Assembly (NCBI GenBank): GCA_024276825.1
Contig: JAJRWI010000079.1
Coordinates: forward strand, 51,365-115,364
From: an archaeon
GTDB lineage: Archaea; Asgardarchaeota; Thorarchaeia; Thorarchaeales; Thorarchaeaceae
Length of the DNA: 64,000 bases
Direction: 5' to 3'
Positions 36,331 to 44,868 of the stretch are shown here, piece after piece. Position 1 is the stretch's first letter, and each line of letters begins with the position of its first letter. The notes under the pieces were generated by a model, which did no database searches, had not been told where the DNA came from, and worked only from the letters and a program-made list of their open reading frames with translations. The position numbers and the translations under genes were made by a program.

Positions 36331-36620
36331 AGAAGTATAATGAGATTCCTATGGCGGGAAACATAATCGAGCCTGGTAATTCCAAGGAGTATAAGACTGG
36401 TGGATGGAGAGCCAAACGCCCAGTTCATAATGATGAGACATGCTTATGGATCAGGAATGGTACTTGCGGGAAGTGTTGGATATACTGTCCTGATAATGCA
36501 GTCAGGCTGATTGAGAAGGATGGCAAGTACTTCTATGAGTATGATTACGATTATTGCAAGGGTTGTGGGATCTGTGCAAACGAGTGCCCAACTCAGAGCA
36601 TCAAAATGGAGAGTGAGTAA
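36327..36620 (+). CDS. porD: pyruvate:ferredoxin oxidoreductase delta subunit (2[4Fe-4S] ferredoxin)
   Basis: 97 residues with two cluster motifs, CGKCWIYCPD preceded by an earlier Cys (ETCLW), and CKGCGICANECP. It passes electrons from the ThDP site to ferredoxin. ATG overlaps the porG stop; the stop directly abuts the porA ATG. Confidence 0.92.
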   Translation: MKKYNEIPMAGNIIEPGNSKEYKTGGWRAKRPVHNDETCLWIRNGTCGKCWIYCPDNAVRLIEKDGKYFYEYDYDYCKGCGICANECPTQSIKMESE

Positions 36621-37826
36621 ATGACATCAGTCGAGAAGATACCAAAAGACCAGATGGTTGTTGAGGGACTCACCGGTGATGCTGCAATCGCTCTTGCCTT
36701 GAAACAGTGTGATATTGATGTGCTTGCTGCATATCCTATCACTCCACAGACCATCATTGTTGAGGACTTTCAGAAGTTCGTTGCTAATGGTGAGGTGAAG
36801 ACAAAGGTCATCCCTGTCGAGTCCGAACACAGTGCTATGTCAGCATGTGTTGGCGCTTCAGCTGTTGGCGCAAGAGTTGCCACAGCAACTGCTTCTGCAG
36901 GACTCGCACTCATGTGGGAGATCCTCTACTGTGCAGCGTCAATGAGAATGCCCATAGTTCTGACTGTGGCAAATCGTGCACTTTCAGCACCCATCAACAT
37001 ACACAATGACTGGAGTGACACCTATGGTGCACGCGACAGCGGTTTTATCCAGCTCTACTGTCAGAGTTCGCAGGAGGCCTATGATACAACAATAATGGCA
37101 TTCAAGATAGCGGAGAACAAGGACATACTCCTTCCAATAATGGTCTGCATTGATGGCTTCATTCTCAGTCATAATGTTGAGAGAGTAGAGATGCTGCCAG
37201 ACCAGGCAATCAAGAAGTTCCTCGGTGTACGCCAGCCCTTCCAGAACCTCGATCCCGACAACCCAATCACCATGGGTCCGCTGGCACTGACAGACTACTA
37301 CTTCGAGTTTAAGGAGCAGCAAGACGAGGCGATTAAGAGAGTGCCTGATGTGTTCAAGCAAGTCGAGGCCGAATTTGAGAGGATGACCGGTCGCTCCTAT
37401 GGAATGCTTGAAACCTACAAGACAGAGGATGCGGAGATAATCCTTCTTACTCACAGTACACCTGCTGGCACCGCAAAGGTAGTTGTTGATGTCTTGCGTG
37501 AAAGAGATGAGAAGGTGGGCGTTCTCAGACTGAAGATGTTCAGACCCTTCCCATCCAAAGAAGTGGCAGAGGCCATCAAGCATGCCAAGGCTGTGGCAGT
37601 GTTTGAGAAGTGCCGCTCTTTCGGTTCAACATGCAACCCTCTAGCACTGGAGGTCATGGCGTCACTCTATGATCTCAAGGAGAAGCCAATGGTGACAGAC
37701 TTTGTCATTGGTCTTGGCGGAAGAGATGTACCACCAACCACAATTGTTGAGGGCTACGAGAAGACAAAGGAGTACCTGAAACAGGGTAAAGCTCCACTAT
37801 ACGAAACCCTGGGGGTGCGAAAATAA
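36621..37826 (+). CDS. porA: pyruvate:ferredoxin oxidoreductase alpha subunit
   Basis: 401 residues: GDAAIALALKQCDIDVLAAYPITPQT, PVESEHSAMSACVGASAVGARVATATASAG and RALSAPINIHNDWSD, all standard for PorA. The alpha chain forms the substrate pocket with PorB. Sequence resembles pyruvate-type enzymes, but VOR-type activity cannot be excluded. Confidence 0.92.
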   Translation: MTSVEKIPKDQMVVEGLTGDAAIALALKQCDIDVLAAYPITPQTIIVEDFQKFVANGEVKTKVIPVESEHSAMSACVGASAVGARVATATASAGLALMWEILYCAASMRMPIVLTVANRALSAPINIHNDWSDTYGARDSGFIQLYCQSSQEAYDTTIMAFKIAENKDILLPIMVCIDGFILSHNVERVEMLPDQAIKKFLGVRQPFQNLDPDNPITMGPLALTDYYFEFKEQQDEAIKRVPDVFKQVEAEFERMTGRSYGMLETYKTEDAEIILLTHSTPAGTAKVVVDVLRERDEKVGVLRLKMFRPFPSKEVAEAIKHAKAVAVFEKCRSFGSTCNPLALEVMASLYDLKEKPMVTDFVIGLGGRDVPPTTIVEGYEKTKEYLKQGKAPLYETLGVRK

Positions 37827-38785
37827 TGGTAGAAGTTGAGAAAGCAGCATTATCGATCAAGGATATGCTTCAAAAGAAACCGATTTTGTCATCAGGACAT
37901 AGAATGTGCGCAGGCTGTGCTGCACCAACGGTTGTCAAACTGATGGGCATGGCACTACGTGGCCCGACAATTGTTTGTGAAGCCACGGGATGCCTTGAGG
38001 TAGCAACCACAATCTATCCTTACACAGCATGGAACATCAACTGGATTCATGTGGCCTTTGAGAACGCTGCAGCCGTTGCTTCGGGAGTTGCTGAGGCAAT
38101 AAATGCCCTTAGAGAAAAGGGACAATGGAAGCATGAAATCACAGATGTTATAGCAATCGGAGGAGATGGTGGGACATTCGACATTGGCTTCGGTTCATTG
38201 AGCGGTGCTCTTGAGAGAGGCCACAAGTTTGTCTATATGGTATATGACAACGGGGCATATCAGAACACCGGTATTCAGCGTTCTGGTGCCACACTCCCAG
38301 GACAGGAAACCACAACCTCATGGGCGGGCAAGGTCGAGCCTGGAAAGAGAGAGCGTAAAAAGCCCCTTCCAGAGATTGTTGCGGCGCACAGGATCCCCTA
38401 TGTGGCCACAGTTTCACCATATTACACAAGAGACTTTGTCACTAAGTTCAGAAAGGCCCTTGAGGCTGACGGCCCTGCATTTATCCATGCATATTCTCCA
38501 TGTCCCCGCGGATGGAGGTCTGATACTGCCAAGTCAATTGAGTTGGCAAAGCTGGCGGTAGAAACAGGCATTCATCCTCTCTACGAAGTCATTGATGGCA
38601 CAGAATACATCATGTCTGGTCCGAGTAAGAGGCTTAAAGAGCTAAAGCCTTTGGACGAGTATCTCAAAATGCAGGGTCAGTTCAAGCACCTCTTCAAACC
38701 ACAATGGGAAGAATTCAAGAAGAAGATTCAGCAAGACCTCATAGATGACTGGGAGCTTCTCAAGAAGAAGTGTGGAATTGAATAA
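37826..38785 (+). CDS. porB: pyruvate:ferredoxin oxidoreductase beta subunit
   Basis: 319 residues, ThDP-binding: HRMCAGCAAPTVVK (cluster cysteines), EATGCLEVATTIYP, GGDGGTFDIGFGSLSGALERG and the YDNGAYQNTGIQRSGATP-like loop, with a later conserved Cys in YSPCPRGW. Last gene of the operon; its ATG overlaps the porA stop. Confidence 0.92.
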   Translation: MVEVEKAALSIKDMLQKKPILSSGHRMCAGCAAPTVVKLMGMALRGPTIVCEATGCLEVATTIYPYTAWNINWIHVAFENAAAVASGVAEAINALREKGQWKHEITDVIAIGGDGGTFDIGFGSLSGALERGHKFVYMVYDNGAYQNTGIQRSGATLPGQETTTSWAGKVEPGKRERKKPLPEIVAAHRIPYVATVSPYYTRDFVTKFRKALEADGPAFIHAYSPCPRGWRSDTAKSIELAKLAVETGIHPLYEVIDGTEYIMSGPSKRLKELKPLDEYLKMQGQFKHLFKPQWEEFKKKIQQDLIDDWELLKKKCGIE

Positions 38786-38793
38786 ATGAAAAT

Positions 38794-38836
38794 GCTGGAG
38801 TGCTGAGTGCTCCAGCGTCCTTGCCCTATTTTTATT
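38794..38836 (+). terminator. terminator of the por operon
   Basis: Perfect 7-bp stem GCTGGAG/CTCCAGC with a 9-base loop a few bases after the porB stop, followed by CTATTTTTATT. Confidence 0.6.
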
Positions 38837-39116
38837 GGGTGCTGATTGAATGGAGATGACCTTATGAAACACTCGATCGATTACATGGTTATAATAACTA
38901 GTCAAAGAAGAACATAATGGCCAAGTGTTTAGAATCAATAGTGAGTGTATTTAGTTTTTTTCAAATTGCGTGTCATTCCTAATGTGATTATTTGGAGTCC
39001 TTAAGATAATGTGAAATATGAGTTCAAATGGAAGAATGGCTCTTTTTATTCAATCGCCATAATTACTGTATTGAAACAATATCTATATTGTTGCAATAGA
39101 GAAGGGAGAAGGTGGA
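38837..39116. other. AT-rich intergenic region
   Basis: With the terminator, about 330 bases lie between porB and the next gene. I see no gene. Base composition turns AT-rich here and stays so to about 44.4 kb; the ribosome site GAAGGGAGAAGGTGGA stands just before the ATG at 39117. Confidence 0.5.
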
Positions 39117-39218
39117 ATGATTAGAAAGTATCATCATCTTTTATTAATGGCTTCTGTCATAGGTGGTTTTTTTGCTGTGATGATAGGTCCCGTTTTTGAA
39201 GGTCAGACAGGTACTTGA
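39117..39218 (+). pseudogene. signal peptide out of frame with the downstream protein
   Basis: ATG at 39117 with AAGGTGG directly upstream encodes MIRKYHHLLLMASVIGGFF and AVMIGPVF, a clear signal peptide, then stops at 39218. The following exported-type protein is in the next frame from 39187. A single-base slip, for instance in the T-run at 39193-39197, would join them. Confidence 0.5.
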
Positions 39219-39711
39219 TATGGATGCAAATTATCAATTTACGGCAGATATTGAAGAAAACAGTAATGTTAATGGAGTTTTTCGATTATTTGGCGATAAA
39301 AAATGGAAGGAGGGTATGGTTGTTACCGTTGGAACATGCAGCAATAATAGACTTGAAGGAGTTAAATCGCACAACAGTGGTGAATTGAAAGAATCACCCC
39401 AAGGATATCAGGAAGTGTATTATGTTACTGTAAGTGGAACTAGCAGATTGGACGAGGAAAAATCATCAACATATTATTACGACGAATCAACTGATTTACT
39501 TCTACAAATTCGAGGAAGTCCATGTGACTATTTTTTACTTAATCTTGCAAATATTGATTGGATATGGGGAGGTGTCTATCTCACGGGTACAAATTATGAC
39601 TTGGGTTCCCAACAATATTCGAATCAGAGTCAATTAGTAATAAATCCGTATTCGCTTGCAGTACCTATTATGATTATTTGTTTTGCGGGCATTGGAATGT
39701 ATAGATTGTGA
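39196..39711 (+). CDS. exported or membrane-anchored hypothetical protein (N-terminus frameshifted)
   Basis: 171 residues from a TTG. A beta-rich domain (ANYQFTADIEENSNVNGVFRLFG, VYYVTVSGTSRLDEEKSSTYYYD) is followed by a C-terminal membrane helix (SLAVPIMIICFAGIGMY). No family recognised. Lacks its own signal, which lies in another frame just upstream. Stands before two permease genes and could be the extracellular partner of that transporter. Confidence 0.55.
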   Translation: MKVRQVLDMDANYQFTADIEENSNVNGVFRLFGDKKWKEGMVVTVGTCSNNRLEGVKSHNSGELKESPQGYQEVYYVTVSGTSRLDEEKSSTYYYDESTDLLLQIRGSPCDYFLLNLANIDWIWGGVYLTGTNYDLGSQQYSNQSQLVINPYSLAVPIMIICFAGIGMYRL

Positions 39712-39816
39712 TTAAATAGAAAGGCTCGTTTGCAGCGGAAAAGAAATCGAGGCCCACAAAAAGCAAGGGAAAAAAGAAATAGACAAGGAGAAATGATGGC
39801 TAATTGAGGGGTGACG

Positions 39817-40830
39817 ATGGGTATTACCAGACTCCTGTTGCACTCATCTATGCGAAATATTAGAGTCCAATCTGGGTTTCTTCTTATTGTTTTCGTATCA
39901 AGTCTTATGTTATCAACTATGGGACTGTTTTCTAATTCCACTGTGTATGCAATGATCCAAGATATTGAAGATAGTGCGCTTGTAGATATCACCATTGATT
40001 ACATTGGACATAATGGCGGTTATAGCAGTAAAACAATGGACATGGCAACTGTTCAATTACTGCAGATAAGGAACATTAGGTGGGGTCAAATCCTTGGTCG
40101 CATAGATTGCTACTCAACAACTAACATATTGCCAGAAATTCATTTTAAGACGAGACTTGTTTACACAACCATTTCTTCACCCCTACATGACGATATCAAA
40201 TTAGTCGAGGGAAGACTTCCTTTAGCAAGTAATGAAACCTTGGTTGATGCGTCATCCATGCTTGGGAAGAATGTGAGTTTAAATGATAACATAACAATTG
40301 ATCTCGCACCATTCACTGATGAATTATTGAATATTTCGATGACTGTTGTCGGAAAAGCAATCATTGGTGACAAAACAAACAGAATTGTCAATGGTACTTA
40401 TTCACCAGTTGAAATTACCACTTCACAGGAGATATCTCAATACAATGGGGCTAGCTTGATCTTCTGCGATTGGAGTTTGACAATGGGCATGATTCTAGAC
40501 AATCTAATGAGTAGACAAATCTATATCCCAGAGCCAGCTCAGGTATTCATTTTATTGGATAGGAGTAATCTTGCAACAACTCAAGTAGAACTGATGATTG
40601 AGCAACTCAAGAGCATTCGAAGAGAGGTGGCAGATAGCGCAATAAAGGTCTTGGGCGAAGGTTTTTCATGGCATCATGTTTGTCCAATTCTTCAAGAGGC
40701 ACTAGAGAATAGAAAAGGGGAAATATTGGATGTTAGCAATTACATTGCCAACACAACTATTTCAATGGTAATTGCATCATTGGTGATGATAATCATTGCA
40801 GATCGAATTTGTAGAATCTCTGATGGGTGA
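39817..40830 (+). CDS. MacB/FtsX-like permease, truncated form
   Basis: About 337 residues: an N-terminal membrane helix (GFLLIVFVSSLMLSTMGLF), an extracellular MacB_PCD-like domain, and one C-terminal helix (TTISMVIASLVMIIIADRI) before it ends with CRISDG. Normal FtsX-type permeases have three helices after the extracellular domain, so this one is short. ATG at 39817 with GAGGGGTGA upstream. Followed after three bases by a coiled-coil gene and then by a full permease. Confidence 0.6.
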   Translation: MGITRLLLHSSMRNIRVQSGFLLIVFVSSLMLSTMGLFSNSTVYAMIQDIEDSALVDITIDYIGHNGGYSSKTMDMATVQLLQIRNIRWGQILGRIDCYSTTNILPEIHFKTRLVYTTISSPLHDDIKLVEGRLPLASNETLVDASSMLGKNVSLNDNITIDLAPFTDELLNISMTVVGKAIIGDKTNRIVNGTYSPVEITTSQEISQYNGASLIFCDWSLTMGMILDNLMSRQIYIPEPAQVFILLDRSNLATTQVELMIEQLKSIRREVADSAIKVLGEGFSWHHVCPILQEALENRKGEILDVSNYIANTTISMVIASLVMIIIADRICRISDG

Positions 40831-40833
40831 GTA

Positions 40834-41052
40834 TTGGCAGTTCATAAGACTCATAGTATTCATGAAATGGATGCCACAGCATTTGCTTCTTTTCTAAGAA
40901 AACGACTTGATGAGATAGATGGTGAAATTCAATCACTCACTCAACGCATGAATAGAGGAAAACTCAATGTTGAGAGATATATTCAGCAATATAATAGATT
41001 GATAACTAAAAGAGATGTGCTGAGTGAAGAATTGCAGATTTTGGGAGAATAG
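40834..41052 (+). CDS. small coiled-coil protein, 72 aa
   Basis: Soluble, helical and charged: FASFLRKRLDEIDGEIQSLTQRM then ERYIQQYNRLITKRDVLSEEL. Starts with TTG three bases after the truncated permease and ends 20 bases before the large one, so it belongs to the same operon. Could be a cytoplasmic helix that bridges or regulates the permeases. No family recognised. Confidence 0.6.
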   Translation: MAVHKTHSIHEMDATAFASFLRKRLDEIDGEIQSLTQRMNRGKLNVERYIQQYNRLITKRDVLSEELQILGE

Positions 41053-41072
41053 CCATAGGAGGTATTGATTCT

Positions 41073-43658
41073 TTGGGTTTCCTGCGTTCTTATTGGATTC
41101 TTAAAGAAACCATGAAAAATAGAAGGTTAGTAATGGCAATCTGCATTTTGCCTTTCATTATTACGTCCACCCTAATTACAACAAATGCGATAATTGAAAA
41201 TAGTTGGAGCGGTTTTGTTCATGAACAAGTTCAAAAAGTGCCATTTGAGTTTTCAGCAAGACTTGCAAGCTTTAGGCACAATGATATCCCATCATCTCAA
41301 CAAATCAATGAAATAAAAAAGGATATGGAGTCATATGAAGAGATAGAAGGGGCGGAGATTATAGCTGCTGAGGTTTTCGATTATGGCAGTATAAAGCAGG
41401 TTTTCATTGGAATACAAGATAATTCAAGTCTATGGAATTCCATTGATCCTATTGATTATTCAGAACATCCAAGAAACAATGAATGTATTGTTATTAATAA
41501 AGCATCAACCGCTCTGCATGTACCCAATGAAAGTAAGATGTTTCTGCCATTTCCATCCACATTGGATGGGGCAGATATTATCATAAAGGAATTGATTGTG
41601 AAAGGTCATGCCACAACCAAATTCGATAGTCAGTTATTATTGATTCCGTTTGATCAAGTTGTGGATGATTATGTGATTTTCATATCAAGCTATGACACAT
41701 TATGGAAAGAAGTAATGGATTATTACAATATTCACCAGATAAATGGGAATTATCCGTTTTACCTTGAGTTTGCAATATACATTAATGACACACTGATTAA
41801 TAATGTAATAGAGGAAGGGACACTTAATGAGTACACTCAATCTTGGGAGAACAAAATAAGCTTAACATGGACATTTGATGCAGTCTTTCCTATCATTACA
41901 AGTACTGTTGGAGATGTTCAAGATTCATTAGCAAATCTCAGAATTTGGTCGATATCTCAAATGATTCCAATTCTGGGTATAATCCTGCTTCTTATAGACA
42001 TCCAAAGAAATCAAATTAGTGCAGCAAGAGCGAGATCAATTGCAATATTGAAGAGTAAAGGCATCAATGATAGAATTATTATTCAAAACCTCTTGGTTGA
42101 GGCTGTTCTTTTAGGTGCAATTTCAGGGATAATCGGGGGAATTGCAGGAAGTATTTTGATAAATCTACTAGTTAGTCGAAATGTTATTCCAATTGATCCT
42201 TGGACAGCACTGATATCGATTCTGATCGGAGTGTTAATCACAATCATTATTGAGTTGACTCTTTTCACCAGTCAAAAGAGGAATTTTGGAGTCACTCTCG
42301 ATGAGCATATTCAAACGAGGAGTGGAGATATCAAAGCAACTAATACAACCATACTCATTTTAATTGGCATTGGGTTAGTGAATATCTGTTTTTGGACATT
42401 TGGGATATTAGTAAGTGATATTATGTCAGAGGGAGTTTATCCAATTCATTTGAGCATATTGCTCTTTCTTCTAAATGGATTTGATAATCTTGCAGGCTTT
42501 GTAGGACCCACTTTACTATTGATTGGTCTTGGCTTATTGTTCTCCAAATTCAATATTACAAGTGTTTTTCGAAAAGTAAAACAAAGGGATAGCCTGTTAA
42601 TATACAACAAAAGAATTGCTCTTACAATATTCATCATAGTTGGACTTGCTGTCTGGTCATCACTTGTGTTAGAGTCAGAAATCAGTCTAGCAGATTGGCA
42701 AGTACTAGAATCAGTTGGATCCGACATACGGTTTCAAATCAATTCGGACAATCTCACCGATGCTATGGATTCCATAATTGATATTGAACATGTTGAAGGG
42801 GTTACATTTGTCACCGAGTTCGAGTGTAATATATTTTCAGCACGTGTGCCAATGATGACAGTAGAACCAGAAAAATGGGCAAATATAGCATATTTTGAGT
42901 CAAGTTGGTTTTCAGCACCAATTAACTATTTGATGTCATTACTAAATGACAACAACTCCATTATCCTAGAAAAGAGCATTGCGAAAGAATGGAGCATCAG
43001 CCCTAATGACACAATTTCAGTCCTTTTCTCTGGGCAAATCATTTCATTGCGGGTTATTGGTTTGTTTGGTCCTAATCGCGATGCCATTGAAAACACTGAG
43101 GAGATTCATTCTATAGTAAGCATCGAAACCATGAATCAGTATGATTACGACCCACCAATTGCAAAAGTATTAGTAAGGACGGACCAGAGAGATAGAATTA
43201 ATGAGGTGCGAAATAAAATCATCAATCTTGGCTACACAATTTGGGGAATGGAGGATAGCACGCAACCAGATTATTCTACTCTTAATGCTGTACGTATCGA
43301 ATTGGCATTTTCTAATATGTGTGCAATATTGATTTTCTCAGCAATCACAATTATTGCAAACACTCAGATTTTCTATTATTCGATGAAACAAGACATAGCA
43401 ACCATGAAGATTAGAGGAATCCCCAAACAGGAGAGAGAGCATGTTGTTATGAGTCCAATGAATTATGGTTTTCAAATCATACCACTTGCAATTGCATCAG
43501 GAGCCATTTCCTTTTTGTCGAGTATATTGTGGTTTGACAGAAATAACTCATTACTCTTTATGCCGAAGTTCAATAATCCATTAATTATCGCTATATTTCT
43601 AATAATAATTATTTCCATTCTATGGATAATTAGAAAAGTCTTTTCGTTGAGCACCTGA
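41073..43658 (+). CDS. FtsX/MacB-like ABC transporter permease, 861 aa
   Basis: Large double-unit permease: a membrane helix near residue 25, an extracellular domain to about 285, then about three helices (ISQMIPILGIILLLIDI, LLGAISGIIGGIAGSILINLL, ALISILIGVLITIIIELTLF), further helices about 430-530, a second extracellular domain, and a C-terminal helix set (MCAILIFSAITIIANTQIFYYSM .. IIAIFLIIIISILWII). TTG start, GGAGGT nine bases upstream. No ATPase gene adjoins, so it would have to borrow one. Confidence 0.75.
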   Translation: MGFLRSYWILKETMKNRRLVMAICILPFIITSTLITTNAIIENSWSGFVHEQVQKVPFEFSARLASFRHNDIPSSQQINEIKKDMESYEEIEGAEIIAAEVFDYGSIKQVFIGIQDNSSLWNSIDPIDYSEHPRNNECIVINKASTALHVPNESKMFLPFPSTLDGADIIIKELIVKGHATTKFDSQLLLIPFDQVVDDYVIFISSYDTLWKEVMDYYNIHQINGNYPFYLEFAIYINDTLINNVIEEGTLNEYTQSWENKISLTWTFDAVFPIITSTVGDVQDSLANLRIWSISQMIPILGIILLLIDIQRNQISAARARSIAILKSKGINDRIIIQNLLVEAVLLGAISGIIGGIAGSILINLLVSRNVIPIDPWTALISILIGVLITIIIELTLFTSQKRNFGVTLDEHIQTRSGDIKATNTTILILIGIGLVNICFWTFGILVSDIMSEGVYPIHLSILLFLLNGFDNLAGFVGPTLLLIGLGLLFSKFNITSVFRKVKQRDSLLIYNKRIALTIFIIVGLAVWSSLVLESEISLADWQVLESVGSDIRFQINSDNLTDAMDSIIDIEHVEGVTFVTEFECNIFSARVPMMTVEPEKWANIAYFESSWFSAPINYLMSLLNDNNSIILEKSIAKEWSISPNDTISVLFSGQIISLRVIGLFGPNRDAIENTEEIHSIVSIETMNQYDYDPPIAKVLVRTDQRDRINEVRNKIINLGYTIWGMEDSTQPDYSTLNAVRIELAFSNMCAILIFSAITIIANTQIFYYSMKQDIATMKIRGIPKQEREHVVMSPMNYGFQIIPLAIASGAISFLSSILWFDRNNSLLFMPKFNNPLIIAIFLIIIISILWIIRKVFSLST

Positions 43659-43685
43659 TTCATATTGTATAGGGCATTTGGGTGA

Positions 43686-43976
43686 AGCCATGATATAGTC
43701 CTGTTTCATGCTGAGAATCTAGAACAGCTAAATGTTAACTCCCGTGGAGTTAATGAGTTAATTTTGAATGAATTGGGGGATGTTCGTCTTTGCGTTGAAG
43801 ATGTGGATGATTGACATGTATTGCTGAAATCCAAGATTCACGGCATTGCGGTGCGTGTCTGAACTATCAATGATAGGGAAGCTATGGAGAAACCGATAGA
43901 TCTGGGAGTCGATGGAGTATTTACTGATAGACCTCAACTATGGAGAGATGTTCTCGTTGGGAGGAGAATGCTGTAA
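43686..43976 (+). pseudogene. decayed glycerophosphodiester phosphodiesterase
   Basis: One frame reads as pieces of a GDPD: IVLFHAENLEQLNVNSRGVNELILNEL matches the N-terminal VVLFHDENLERTTNGSG..ELTLEEL stretch, with Ala in place of the catalytic Asp. After a TGA at 43812 and a large internal loss, KIHGIAVRV-stop-TINDREAME then LGVDGVFTDRPQLWRDVL matches the C-terminus. The second TGA at 43860 replaces the conserved Trp of VRVWTIND. Two stops, a deletion and loss of the active site show a true relic, not a sequencing slip. Confidence 0.75.
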
Positions 43977-44033
43977 GAGCCGAGTGAAAATGATGAATTT
44001 GCCGGTCTTTCAACTCAACCACAATTACCTTAA

Positions 44034-44053
44034 TATGTTGTGAGAACAACATA
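44034..44053. other. 8-bp hairpin with GAGA tetraloop
   Basis: TATGTTGT-GAGA-ACAACATA is a perfect stem with a GNRA-type loop, 58 bases upstream of a small gene. It may be an RNA structure or a terminator relic of the decayed gene. Confidence 0.4.
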
Positions 44054-44111
44054 GAATTCATCCCTTACATATCTTGCAAGGGAATAAATGTCCAACGATG
44101 AGGAAAAATAG

Positions 44112-44246
44112 ATGACTTGTCCGGAATATAATACAGAGGAGAACAAATGTGGAGTTGATGGCTTCAAGTTCTATGAAGGAATGAACAAGCCCTGCGACAC
44201 TCCTGGGATAACCAAGGAGAAATGTCCGCGATTCGCCATGCAGTAG
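44112..44246 (+). CDS. small cysteine-rich protein, 44 aa
   Basis: MTCPEYNTEENKCGVDGF then GMNKPCDTPGITKEKCPRF: four cysteines spaced as in a small zinc or iron-sulfur knuckle. ATG at 44112 with GAGGA upstream. In the same frame, seven codons (MSNDEEK) precede it and end in TAG directly before the ATG. Function unknown; too small for family assignment by eye. Confidence 0.5.
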   Translation: MTCPEYNTEENKCGVDGFKFYEGMNKPCDTPGITKEKCPRFAMQ

Positions 44247-44495
44247 AAAAAAGTTGATCCCCTTGTTCCATAATCTATGGGCTGAAGCAATGTTGGAATA
44301 ATGGACATTGCTCGGCCCATAAATTGCAATTTTTTGGGAGTACCATATTGAATACAGAGCTTTATTATTCCAAATAGTTACGTTCAGCACTGAAGTTTAC
44401 TAAAGTTTGCTATTAATCCCGGTATATTACTCAGTGTCGCGAAGAGTTTATCAATGACACAGTAAGAGGGCTAAAGCGCAATGGTGGTTTGAATC
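44247..44495. other. intergenic, no gene seen
   Basis: AT-rich; no codon pattern, tRNA or clear repeat. A minus-strand open frame across 44058-44390 overlaps the small Cys-rich gene and is not convincing. Confidence 0.4.
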
Positions 44496-44762
44496 ATGGT
44501 AAAGGCCTACGTACTAATCAAGACCCAATGTGGTCTGGTCGATGAAGTCCTCAAAGAGATCCTTGAGATGACGATTGTGGAAGAAGCACACAAAGTGTTC
44601 GGTGCATTTGATATAGTTGCGGAGGTGCGCGCAAGAGACATGGAAGCAATTGTTGATGTGATCATCGGAAAGATGAGAAAGATTGAGGGGATGGTTGATA
44701 CCCAGTCCCTATTGGTTGTCGATGCAGAACTTGACCTCATATCCACAACAATGGCCAATTGA
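44496..44762 (+). CDS. stand-alone Lrp/AsnC effector-binding domain (RAM)
   Basis: 88 residues: VKAYVLIKTQCGLVDEVLKEIL, then VEEAHKVFGAFDIVAEVRARDMEAIVDVI and IEGMVDTQSLLVV, the full beta-alpha-beta-beta-alpha-beta RAM domain without a helix-turn-helix. Such proteins bind amino acids and modulate Lrp-type partners or form rings alone. Confidence 0.85.
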   Translation: MVKAYVLIKTQCGLVDEVLKEILEMTIVEEAHKVFGAFDIVAEVRARDMEAIVDVIIGKMRKIEGMVDTQSLLVVDAELDLISTTMAN

Positions 44763-44868
44763 GAGTCTGTCCCCATATTTGTTAAAAGCAAGTGTGCGGT
44801 TTCATTATTAGAACAACATTAAGGGGGCAATCGCGATTAGTCCAAAAGTACTCTCGAGAAAACCATTC

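Noticed and set aside
43812..43862. TGA codons in the GDPD relic as possible recoded Trp or selenocysteine
   Set aside because: The gene also lacks its catalytic Asp and has a large deletion, so plain decay explains it; TGA acts as a stop in many intact genes here.
44058..44390. 110-codon minus-strand frame
   Set aside because: Covers the small cysteine-rich gene on the other strand and has no recognisable pattern.
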